The notes below the pieces were generated by a model. That model saw only the letters and a list, made by a program, of their open reading frames with translations. It made no database searches and was not told the origin of the DNA. Below, one piece after another: positions 1 through 5,483 of a DNA stretch of 9,343 nt. The stretch spans positions 1 through 9,343 of the forward strand of contig JBBQXF010000153.1 in the NCBI GenBank assembly GCA_038209965.1, given 5' to 3'. The DNA is from JALONO01 sp038209965. Its GTDB lineage: Bacteria > Bacteroidota > Bacteroidia > Cytophagales > Thermoflexibacteraceae. Position numbers and translations under genes: made by a program. The first letter of the stretch is position 1. Each line of letters begins with the position of its first letter.

Positions 1-987
1 GGTGAAGTTCAGCGTGCCGCTGTTGCTGTTGGCCAGCACGAAGAAGCCCTGGCCGACGGCCGCTTGGGCCGCCGGGTTGGACACGGCATTGAGGGCCAGG
101 TAGCTGCCCGTGCCGGTATTGTTGTTGTTGTCCTGCCAGAAAAAGGCCGTGCCGCTGATGCCGGATGCGCCGGTATTGTTGGCAAACAAAGTGCTCAGGC
201 GCAGGGGGCTGGCGTAGGGGTTGCCCACCAGGTTGAAGCGGTCGCTGGCCTGCCCGGTGAGGGGCAGGGCCACGTTGCCGTTGTTGGGCACGCCGGTGAA
301 GTTGAAGGTGCCGGTGCCGGCGGCGGGCAGGTAGGTATGGCCCGCCCCGGCGGCCATGGCCCCGGTGGCGGCGATCCAGCGGTTGGCAGGGTTAATCTGG
401 GTGGCATCGTAGCGGAAGCGGTTATTGGCAAAGGGGTTGCCGGCCAGCACCGAGATAATGGACTGGCCCACGACCGGTGAGCTGATGTAGTTGTAACCAA
501 AGCCCACCTTGCTGGCCACGTCCCGCTGGGCGGTGAAGGTGCCGGTGGTGGTGCCAAGGGTGCTGCCCGTGGTCTGGCGCAAAGCCCCGCCCGACTGCAC
601 GGTGACATTGCCCGCGTAGCTGAGCGAGCCGTTGACCGTGGCGGTCACATTCGGGGTGATGACCAACGTGGTGCCAGTGTTGACCGTCAAGTTGGTGCTG
701 GCGACGCTGCGCTGGAGGGTCTTGCTGCCGCTTCCCCCCACCAGCAGAGTGCCCAAGGTGGTCCCAGCCCCAAAATCCAAGGTTTGGTTGGCCCCAATCA
801 CCCTAAAGACAGAGGTGGACTCCGTGGTGAGGGTGGCCCCGGTATTGATGGCCACTCGGCCGTCATTGACCACTTGGACGGCCCCGGTCAACACTACCCG
901 GACAGCGCCGTCGGTACGAAAACCCTGACCCAAGATTGATGATCCGATCGCGACCGCGAACAAGATACAAAAGAGTAAATGCTTCAT
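1..987 (-). CDS. Secreted beta-strand-rich surface protein, C-terminus beyond the window
   Basis: The frame is open from ATG at 987 to base 1, giving 329 residues with no stop, so the C-terminus is missing. Residues 1-21 form a signal peptide (short basic start, hydrophobic LLFCILFAVAIG, then Q). Residues 25-155 are rich in T, V, G, N and S with short strand-turn repeats, as in beta-helix surface proteins. Residues about 165-329 contain YNYISSPV, then FNLVGNPYAS (251-260), AFFWQDNNN (281-289) and GQGFFVLANS (312-321). This series (GNPY, a W/D strand, GQGFFV) recurs in large Bacteroidota exported proteins, often followed by a type IX secretion C-terminal domain, which would lie off the left edge. 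A surface or extracellular role is inferred; no enzymatic motif is visible. It could share a transcript with the small gene starting at 1364, since I see no convincing promoter just before 987. Confidence 0.8.
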   Translation of the reverse strand, partial: MKHLLFCILFAVAIGSSILGQGFRTDGAVRVVLTGAVQVVNDGRVAINTGATLTTESTSVFRVIGANQTLDFGAGTTLGTLLVGGSGSKTLQRSVASTNLTVNTGTTLVITPNVTATVNGSLSYAGNVTVQSGGALRQTTGSTLGTTTGTFTAQRDVASKVGFGYNYISSPVVGQSIISVLAGNPFANNRFRYDATQINPANRWIAATGAMAAGAGHTYLPAAGTGTFNFTGVPNNGNVALPLTGQASDRFNLVGNPYASPLRLSTLFANNTGASGISGTAFFWQDNNNNTGTGSYLALNAVSNPAAQAAVGQGFFVLANSNSGTLNFT

Positions 988-1040
988 ACTGTTTTCTAAA
1001 AGTTAATAATGAGTAAATTTTTTACACTATTTTTTGAAGA

Positions 1041-1142
1041 CTAGCTCCGATTTTTCCGCCTTTTTTTCTTCAAAGCGGCTTTTTCCGCGGCCGATATTTT
1101 CTGTTGGGGAATGGGGTCGCGGCGGAGCCGCTGGCCATCCCA
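1041..1142 (-). other. In-frame coding-like tail after the TGA of the small exported gene
   Basis: Reading on in the frame of the 1364 start past the TGA gives 33 more codons to TAG. They encode WDGQRLRRDPIPQQ followed by KISAAEKAALKKKRRKNRS, a plausible basic, helical protein end. A single base change in the TGA (for example CGA to TGA) would join it to the upstream frame. The +1 frame is also open here (40 residues from an ATG overlapping the TGA, ending at a TAG near 1024), so the reading is not unique. Confidence 0.4.
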
Positions 1143-1364
1143 TCACGTGGGTGTAAGGTTTTTGCGGTCTTGGTTGTTTTCGTTGAACATCACGTCCTTG
1201 AGCCGGTAGTCAAACTGGGCGTTTTCCGTCTCGATGGGCAGTTTGACCTGGGCGGCATCTTTCCGTTTGGCCACTGCGGTCCACGCAAATTCCACCTTGG
1301 CAGCGCTCGCGCACAAAGCCACCAAAGCCAGATAAAGAATATTTTTTCTGCGGGAAAGTAACAT
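1143..1364 (-). CDS. Small exported protein of unknown function, frame cut by TGA
   Basis: ATG at 1364 opens a 73-residue frame ending at TGA (1143-1145). The N-terminus looks like a signal peptide: basic LLSRRKN, then hydrophobic ILYLALVALCASAA. The mature part is short and polar (KVEFAWTAVAKRKDAAQVK, then FDYRLKDVMFNENNQDRKN). I do not recognise a family. A well-formed promoter (1388-1418) lies just upstream, which supports the start and suggests transcription. The same frame continues past the TGA with a coding-like basic tail to TAG at 1041-1043, so the ancestral protein may have been about 106 residues and this may be a truncated allele. An antisense frame at 1104-1361 has no supporting signal. 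Confidence 0.55.
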   Translation of the reverse strand: MLLSRRKNILYLALVALCASAAKVEFAWTAVAKRKDAAQVKLPIETENAQFDYRLKDVMFNENNQDRKNLTPT

Positions 1365-1387
1365 TGGATTAGTGAAAACATACTAAA

Positions 1388-1418
1388 CAAAGATATTGGT
1401 TGAACTTGATCTTATCAA
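1388..1418 (-). promoter_or_regulatory. Bacteroidota-type promoter for the 1364 gene
   Basis: On the minus strand, TTG (1418-1416) is followed by 20 nt and then TATCTTTG (1395-1388), an exact match to the Bacteroidota primary-sigma pattern TTG-N19-21-TAnnTTTG. It would start transcription about 15-20 nt before ATG 1364, so the leader is short. No Shine-Dalgarno site is visible, which is normal for this phylum. Confidence 0.75.
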
Positions 1419-1462
1419 TTATTTGCGCCATTATTTTTTTGTTTAATCCGGCTTTGGGCAAG

Positions 1463-1503
1463 ACAAACCCCTGATTGGATAAAATACCCAACCAAGGGTT
1501 TAT
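1463..1503 (-). terminator. Hairpin terminator after the S74 adhesin gene
   Basis: Arms at 1463-1478 and 1488-1503 pair over 16 positions with three mismatches or wobbles, around a 9-nt loop. A run with T residues follows on the minus strand. It lies about 57 nt past the stop of the 1560-3047 gene and ahead of the next promoter, so it separates the two transcripts. Confidence 0.6.
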
Positions 1504-1559
1504 CTTGAATAAGTATAAATTCTATTGACAAATGGGGTTGGGCCAGCGGTTGAACTACG

Positions 1560-3047
1560 CTATTTCTGACCGGTCGGTTGGCCAGCTTGTAGTAATTTAT
1601 ACAGTTCCTCTAGCCTGGCCTTCACCGCTACCATTTCGGCCTTCATTTTTTCGGTTTCCCCGGAATTGGCTTTGGCCTGGCCAAGCCCGCTTTTGAGCCC
1701 CACGTTTTCCTTTTCTAGCGCCGCCACTTTCTGGGCCAGTTCCTGGATGGCGCGGATGGCCACGATCTGGGAACTGTACGTGTCCACTTGCAGGATTTCT
1801 TCCCCGCCACCAGCCAAGAACTCCCCGCTGCCCTTCACGTCGTCGGGGAACACGGTCTTATATTCCTGGGCGATCACGTTGTAGTAAAAGTGGTCGCCGA
1901 TGCTGGGGTTGCGCTGCCGCCACTCCGGGGTGTAGCGGAACCGCACCGGGCGCAGGCGCATGATGGTGGCCAGCCCATCCTCCACTGGCTGGATGTCGGC
2001 CTTGATCCGGCGGTCGGAGTTGGCCACCCAAGCGCCCGCAGTGGCCTTGCTGGCCGTTCCGCCCACTTCCAGCGTGTTGGCAGTGGCCACCCGGTCGATG
2101 CCCACCCGGTCAAGGGCAAAGTTGCCCCAGATCAGGGGGGTGCCGGTGTCCGTATTGTCAATAAAGAGCCTATCGGAATTGATGGTTTGGCTACCTCCTG
2201 CATTAGGGCCAATGAACACATTGCGCTCGCCCGTGGTGTTTCTGAAGCCTGCCGCAAAGCCCACAAAAAGGTTCTGGTCGGCCGTGGTGTTGTTCGCGCC
2301 CGCCATATGGCCCACAAAAATATTACTGGAGCCCGTGGTGTTGACCAAGCCCGCCGCAAAGCCCGCAAAATAGTTCTGACTGCCGGTAGTATTGCTGCGC
2401 CCCGCCCGAAAGCCCGCAAAATGGTTGTTACTGCCCGTGGTGTTGACAAGGCCGGCGTTAAAGCCGGAAAAAACATTGCCCCAGCCCGTGGTGTTGGCCT
2501 GCCCGGCCCCAACCCCCAAAAAGGTGTTGGGGCCACCTTGCACATCGGCATCGGCCAAGTCGGTGACCGCGCCGGCCCCCCACCCGAGGAAGACGTTGCC
2601 AAAGGTGTTCTGGCCCATTTCCAGGGCACCGCGCGGGGTGAGGCGCAGGTGCTCCACGCTGTTGGCCCGGAAGCGGAGCGGCTCGTTGCCAGTGGTGCCC
2701 ACAAAGTCGGTAGCGGCGGCGGCATTGCCGGTCAGGCCCCAGCCCGTGGCGCTCCCGAGCAGGAGGATCCAATTGGGGGTGGCGGGAAGGCCGGCATTGT
2801 AATAGAAGCCGGTGGTGGCATCGGATTGGTAAACGAGCAGGCCAGTGGCCGGGGTGGCAATGGCCGTGCGCTGGGCAGCCGTCATCCGGGGCACGAGCAC
2901 GCCCTTGCCGGTACTTTTCACGTCGAACATGGCCGAGTTGTCGGCGGTGGTGCCATCGGTGTTGATGCTGACGGACTGGGCCAGCGCAGGGGTTATTCCA
3001 GCGCACAAGAGCACTAGGGCGACGGATAGATAGAATACATTTTTCAT
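1560..3047 (-). CDS. Secreted repeat adhesin with C-terminal S74 (endosialidase-type) chaperone/autoprotease domain
   Basis: 495 residues. Residues 1-24 are a signal peptide ending ALAQ. Residues 25-95 have the Bacteroidota adhesin opening (MFDVKSTGKGVLVPRM, TAAQRTAI, GLLVYQSDATTGFYYN). Residues about 145-286 hold 17-residue repeats of the form NTTGxxNxFxGFxAGxx, like beta-roll head repeats of trimeric fibres. Residues 343-440 match the tail-fibre intramolecular chaperone domain (Peptidase_S74): NSDRRIKADI, LRPVRFRY, VIAQEYKTVFPD, VDTYSSQIVAIRAIQEL. Ser344 and Lys349 have the five-residue spacing of the Ser/Lys dyad known from endosialidase chaperones, so self-cleavage is plausible. Residues 434-488 are a heptad coiled coil. 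A homotrimeric surface fibre is inferred; the ligand is unknown. No type IX sorting domain is visible. The ATG at 3047 sits about 35 nt below a strong promoter. The long antisense frame at 1788-3017 is a shadow of the repeats. Confidence 0.88.
   Translation of the reverse strand: MKNVFYLSVALVLLCAGITPALAQSVSINTDGTTADNSAMFDVKSTGKGVLVPRMTAAQRTAIATPATGLLVYQSDATTGFYYNAGLPATPNWILLLGSATGWGLTGNAAAATDFVGTTGNEPLRFRANSVEHLRLTPRGALEMGQNTFGNVFLGWGAGAVTDLADADVQGGPNTFLGVGAGQANTTGWGNVFSGFNAGLVNTTGSNNHFAGFRAGRSNTTGSQNYFAGFAAGLVNTTGSSNIFVGHMAGANNTTADQNLFVGFAAGFRNTTGERNVFIGPNAGGSQTINSDRLFIDNTDTGTPLIWGNFALDRVGIDRVATANTLEVGGTASKATAGAWVANSDRRIKADIQPVEDGLATIMRLRPVRFRYTPEWRQRNPSIGDHFYYNVIAQEYKTVFPDDVKGSGEFLAGGGEEILQVDTYSSQIVAIRAIQELAQKVAALEKENVGLKSGLGQAKANSGETEKMKAEMVAVKARLEELYKLLQAGQPTGQK
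2190..2495 (-). repeat. Six tandem 51-bp units inside the adhesin gene
   Basis: NTT motifs recur at residues 185, 202, 219, 236, 253 and 270, an exact 17-residue (51-bp) period. Fixed positions are NTTG, N or Q, F, G and AG; the rest vary (SGFNAG, AGFRAG, AGFAAG, VGHMAG, VGFAAG, IGPNAG). Degenerate units precede it (GNVFLGWGAG at 150-159, NTFLGVGAG at 174-182). Such arrays can change copy number by slippage or recombination and so alter stalk or head length. Confidence 0.85.
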
Positions 3048-3087
3048 ACAGGAGGGAAATAGTAGATTAGTGAAAGATTAGATTCAA

Positions 3088-3118
3088 CAAATATATTAAT
3101 TAAATTCAATTTTGTCAA
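3088..3118 (-). promoter_or_regulatory. Bacteroidota-type promoter for the S74 adhesin
   Basis: Minus strand: TTG (3118-3116), 20 nt, then TATATTTG (3095-3088), a full match to TTG-N19-21-TAnnTTTG. The expected start of transcription is about 35 nt before ATG 3047. The leader carries CCCTCC rather than a Shine-Dalgarno sequence. Confidence 0.78.
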
Positions 3119-3161
3119 TATTTTTGCACGATTATTTTTTGTTCAATTTGGCTTCGGACAT

Positions 3162-3206
3162 AAAAAGCCCCTTGATTTGGTGCTTTGCCAAACCAAGGGG
3201 TTTTTA
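3162..3206. terminator. Strong hairpin terminator, probably bidirectional
   Basis: Arms 3162-3180 and 3188-3206 pair over 19 positions with only about three mismatches or wobbles, around a 7-nt loop. The GC core is CCCCTTG/CAAGGGG, with A and T runs on both sides so either strand ends in T residues. It sits upstream of the adhesin promoter and would insulate it from incoming transcription. Confidence 0.65.
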
Positions 3207-3376
3207 GCTTGAATAAGTATTAATTTCTCCGTTGTTGGCGTTAGTGAAGCGCACCAACAACAAAGCTGCCCAACCAATAAAAGCCTACTCCAAGCAGTGT
3301 GTTAACAAATCAAATTCTGCGATGTTCGGAATATAAAATTCCGCCGCCCGTGCCCGCATAAAAGGCCATCGCGCTA

Positions 3377-3538
3377 GCGGCCAAGGCTGGCGAAAGTCGC
3401 ATACTTTCGCTTATTTCGGGTGCAAAGTCGCAGACTTTGCACAACGGGGCAACGGGGGCGGCCAAGGCTGACGAAAGTCACAGACTTTCGCTTATTTCGG
3501 GTGCAAAGTCACAGACTTTGCACAACGGGACAACGGGG
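3377..3538. repeat. 81-bp tandem duplication, each unit with two perfect hairpins
   Basis: Unit 1 (3377-3457) and unit 2 (3458-3538) differ at 5 of 81 positions, four of them G/A. Each unit has hairpin A with a GAAAGT/ACTTTC stem (3390-3410; 3472-3490) and hairpin B with a perfect 10-bp stem GTGCAAAGTC/GACTTTGCAC around a 3-nt loop (3420-3442; 3501-3523). The loop of B is GCA in unit 1 and ACA in unit 2. Differences fall in loops, in a loop-closing position or outside the arms, so the stems are preserved. No open frame or known RNA motif fits. It resembles REP-type or other mobile palindromic intergenic repeats. Confidence 0.85.
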
Positions 3539-3556
3539 CACAATAGTAAACATTGG

Positions 3557-3590
3557 CGATTGATCTATAATCATTACATCCCTTCGGAAT
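3557..3590 (-). repeat. Possible dispersed Bacteroidota intergenic repeat
   Basis: On the minus strand the segment reads TTCCGAAGGGATGTAATGAT and then TATAGATCAATCG. From memory, close variants of CCGAAGGG-AT-G-AATGATTATAGA are common between genes in Bacteroidota genomes. Within this window there is only one copy, so the call rests on recall rather than on internal evidence. The flanking bases to about 3697 are AT-rich and hold nothing else I can name. Confidence 0.3.
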
Positions 3591-3697
3591 TTTGGTTATA
3601 AAGTGAACATGTTTATTCTTATTTGACAAATTATAATTATTTTTATTTCAATATAATCAAATAAACCAATATTTTAACCTGAGATTTTAAACCAAGC

Positions 3698-4102
3698 TTA
3701 TCTGTTGACGATTTTATGGCAATGGATCGCCAGATATATCGATACCCGGCATAAAGGATGCAGTGCTGCACCATGCCCGTTTGGAAAATGGTGGATCGGC
3801 GGAACCAGCGCAAAAACCGGTTGGCGGGCCGGTTGAACAGGGTTTCCTCGATCGCGTCGGAATGGGTCACTTCGAATTGCCGGGGACTGGGGAAAATATC
3901 CTCTTCGGCAAAAGTAAAAACGGGTTTGTGGACTTTGACAATGCCCCGTATCAAGTACGTGAGTACGTGAGTGCGTCAGAGAGGAAGGTGGACGTGCATT
4001 GCACTTTGGGTGAGGCCGGCGGTGTAGCCACAGCCCCAACAACGCAAAATGCGGCTTAAAACGGCGGGGCAGCAAAAAAATGAAGAGCCGGCCCAAAAAC
4101 AT
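3698..4102 (-). pseudogene. Frameshifted C-terminal remnant of a HyfB/NuoL-like proton-translocating membrane subunit
   Basis: No single frame covers it, but pieces in different minus-strand frames join in order. LFIFLLPRRFKPHF (to about 4045) is followed by WGCGYTAG (near 4035-4010), VQCTSTFLSDALTY (to about 3965), then a long piece from 3954 with VHKPVFTFAEEDIFPSPR, LFNRPANRFLRWFRR and FQTGMVQHCILYA. It ends after another shift near 3750 with VSIYLAIHCHKIVNR and TAA at 3698. The pattern W-x-C-G-Y, QYTSTSFSD-like, EEDIFP, then a last membrane helix, is that of the C-terminal end of hydrogenase-4/complex-I-like membrane subunits in Bacteroidota (from memory). At least four lesions are needed, including an 8-bp tandem duplication at 3957-3972. 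The other several hundred residues expected upstream are absent. A functional product is very unlikely. Confidence 0.6.
3955..3972. repeat. 8-bp tandem duplication that breaks the remnant gene
   Basis: ACGTGAGT occurs twice back to back (3957-3964, 3965-3972). Removing one copy fuses the frame coding SDALTY to the frame coding LIRGIVKVHKPVF, restoring a smooth protein sequence. This is the signature of a slippage-type frameshift. Confidence 0.7.
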
Positions 4103-4204
4103 CTAATCACAACAGCTTAGCTTATCCATTCTTGGGGAAGTGAGGGTGAGAGAAAGACGGGCCGAGGTATGGCAGGAAAACGCGCGCAGGGTTTGGTCTC
4201 CAAC

Positions 4205-4230
4205 AAAAAAAGCCCTCCACAAGGGAAGGC
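4205..4230 (-). terminator. Rho-independent terminator of rpsT
   Basis: On the minus strand GCCTTCC, a 5-nt loop CTTGT, and GGAGGGC form a 7-bp stem (one G-T pair), followed at once by seven T residues. It lies about 28 nt past the rpsT stop. Confidence 0.85.
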
Positions 4231-4258
4231 AATATAACTTCATTTTTTGGAAATGCAG

Positions 4259-4516
4259 TTAGGCGGCCAGCTTGGTCACAAACTTGGTCAACTTGGATTT
4301 CTGATTGGCGGCTTTCTTCCAGTGGATGATGTTCTTGCGGGCCAATTTGTCCAACATAGCATGTACTTTCTTCAAAAGCTCCTCAGCCGCTACTTGTTCG
4401 GTGGACGCACGGAGACGCTTGATAAAAGTACGGGTTGTTTTATGTTGGTAGCGGTTGCGCTCGCGTTTCTTCTCGTTGCCCCGAATGCGCTTCAACGCTG
4501 ATTTATGGTTTGCCAT
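4259..4516 (-). CDS. rpsT: 30S ribosomal protein S20
   Basis: 85 residues, the usual length for bS20. The N-terminus MANHKSALKRIRGNEKKRERN is the family hallmark, followed by a Lys/Arg-rich helical bundle (TTRTFIKRLRAS, AEELLKKVHAMLDKLARK) and the C-terminal signature IIHWKKAANQKSKLTKFV. S20 binds 16S rRNA early in 30S subunit assembly. The gene is monocistronic: its own promoter lies at 4568-4598 and a terminator follows at 4205-4230. The ATG at 4516 is preceded by an A-rich leader with no Shine-Dalgarno site. Confidence 0.97.
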   Translation of the reverse strand: MANHKSALKRIRGNEKKRERNRYQHKTTRTFIKRLRASTEQVAAEELLKKVHAMLDKLARKNIIHWKKAANQKSKLTKFVTKLAA

Positions 4517-4567
4517 TTTACTTTTGTGTTTTTATTAAATGAAAAGCTTGGTTCTTTTTTGAGATTG

Positions 4568-4598
4568 CAAAATTAAAGCATTAGTTGAAAGATGCAAA
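4568..4598 (-). promoter_or_regulatory. Promoter of rpsT
   Basis: Minus strand: TTTG (4598-4595), 19 nt, TAATTTTG (4575-4568), a full Bacteroidota-type promoter. It lies in the gap between the trpA stop and rpsT, giving a leader of about 45 nt. Confidence 0.75.
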
Positions 4599-4626
4599 GG
4601 GTATGGCAATTTTTTCGGGTTCAAAA

Positions 4627-5427
4627 TCAATTCTTTTCCTCGCCCTTGATGGCCCGGACAAATTGCGCAGTGTCGCCCTCCAGATCTTGGCTCTGCTCGA
4701 GCAGCTTGATGAACGCGCTGCCGATGATGGCCCCACTGGCCCAGGTACAGGCACGCACAAAACTATCGCGGTCAGAAATCCCAAAGCCAATCAAAAGGGG
4801 GCTCCGTAATTGCATGGCCTCAATGCGCGCAAAATAAGCCAATTGCTCCTCGCTGATGCCCTTTTTGGCCCCAGTGGTGCTGGCCGAGGACACCATGTAG
4901 ATAAAGCTTTCCGACAGACCATCGATCTGCCGGATGCGGGCATCGGAAGTTTGGGGGGTGATCAGGAAAATATTGACCAGCCCGTGGCGGCGAAAAATGG
5001 CCCGGTAATCCTCCTCATACTCGCGCAGGGGCAGGTCGGGGAGGATGATCCCATCGATGCCCACTGCAGCGGCTTGTTCACAAAATGCCTCAATCCCAAA
5101 CTGCATCACCGGGTTGAGGTAGCCCATCAGGATCAGCGGGACTTGCACCGCCGGCCGGATGGTGGCCAGTTGGTCAAGCAGGAGCCGGATCGTCATGCCG
5201 TTTTCAATGGCCCGTTGGCTGCTCTGCTGGATGGTCGGGCCGTCGGCCAGCGGGTCGGAATAGGGCATCCCGATTTCGATCAGGTCGGCCCCGGCTTCTT
5301 CCAGGGCGTGGAGGATGCGCACGGTATCGTCCAATTGAGGAAAACCGGCCGTGAAATAGACGTTTAACAATTTATTTGGTTGGGCAAAAATAGATTGGAG
5401 GCGGTTGGGCATCAGGTTGCGCAGCAT
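4627..5427 (-). CDS. trpA: Tryptophan synthase alpha subunit
   Basis: 266 residues, normal for TrpA. It cleaves indole-3-glycerol phosphate to indole and glyceraldehyde 3-phosphate; indole is channelled to TrpB. The catalytic Glu51 lies in DLIEIGMPYSDPLADGPTIQ with Asp62, equivalent to E. coli Glu49 and Asp60. Further TIM-barrel landmarks are YFTAGFP (24-30), LMGYLNPV, IDGIILPDLPLREYEED, FLITPQTSDARI, YMVSSASTTGAKKG and the phosphate-binding LLIGFGIS. The SSASTTG form is what I expect from Bacteroidota. Start at 5427 gives MLRNLMPNRL; Met6 (5412) is an alternative. Neither trpB nor another trp gene is next to it: a divergent unrelated gene begins 48 bp upstream, and the gene has its own promoter. 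This departs from the usual trpBA pair, so TrpB must be encoded elsewhere. Confidence 0.97.
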   Translation of the reverse strand: MLRNLMPNRLQSIFAQPNKLLNVYFTAGFPQLDDTVRILHALEEAGADLIEIGMPYSDPLADGPTIQQSSQRAIENGMTIRLLLDQLATIRPAVQVPLILMGYLNPVMQFGIEAFCEQAAAVGIDGIILPDLPLREYEEDYRAIFRRHGLVNIFLITPQTSDARIRQIDGLSESFIYMVSSASTTGAKKGISEEQLAYFARIEAMQLRSPLLIGFGISDRDSFVRACTWASGAIIGSAFIKLLEQSQDLEGDTAQFVRAIKGEEKN

Positions 5428-5452
5428 CTGGTTAGTTTTGCCCCAAAAATAG

Positions 5453-5483
5453 CAAATTTAAGTCTGGGAAAGTCATGACCAAA
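5453..5483 (-). promoter_or_regulatory. Promoter of trpA, overlapping the start of the divergent gene
   Basis: Minus strand: TTTG (5483-5480), 19 nt, TAAATTTG (5460-5453), a full match to the Bacteroidota pattern. Transcription would start about 20 nt before ATG 5427. The -33 box lies in codons 2-3 of the plus-strand gene that starts at 5475, so promoter and coding sequence overlap. No attenuator or leader peptide fits in so short a leader. Confidence 0.7.

Larger units (their letters stand above)
1366..1523 (-). repeat. Upstream regulatory cassette, copy 1 (paralogous to 3064-3227)
   Basis: This intergenic stretch aligns end to end with the one before the 3047 gene: GATTAGTGAAA near the start codon, a promoter with the same spacing, then ATTATTTTTTTGTT, GGCTT, a hairpin with CCCC/GGG arms, and CTTGAATAAGTAT at the far end. 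Small indels and substitutions separate the copies. It looks like an old duplication carrying promoter and terminator together. Confidence 0.75.
3064..3227 (-). repeat. Upstream regulatory cassette, copy 2 (paralogous to 1366-1523)
   Basis: Shares with copy 1, in the same order, GATTAGTGAAA, the promoter, ATTATTTTTTGTTCAAT, GGCTTCGG, a CCCC/GGGG hairpin and CTTGAATAAGTATTAATT. The -7 and -33 boxes of the two copies are both exactly 1700 bp apart, so no net indel lies between the boxes. Confidence 0.75.

Noticed and set aside
64..608. Open frames on both strands at the left end
   Set aside because: They are shadows of the secreted protein read from 987 to 1, which has a signal peptide and the GNPY/GQGFFV pattern.
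1050..1100. Possible terminator with CCGC/GCGG arms between the small gene and the left gene
   Set aside because: The stem is four or five base pairs around a long A/T loop, and the bases are better explained as Lys-rich coding sequence of the tail.
1788..3017. 409-residue plus-strand frame opposite the adhesin gene
   Set aside because: Its repetitive sequence mirrors the 51-bp repeats of the real gene; no promoter or family match is visible.
3231..3261. Inverted repeat GTTGTTGG / CCAACAAC with a 15-nt loop
   Set aside because: The stem is only 8 bp, with no T run and no second copy in the window; not enough for a terminator, attachment site or operator call.
3377..3538. CRISPR array
   Set aside because: Only two adjacent units of 81 bp with no distinct spacers; the whole unit is duplicated.
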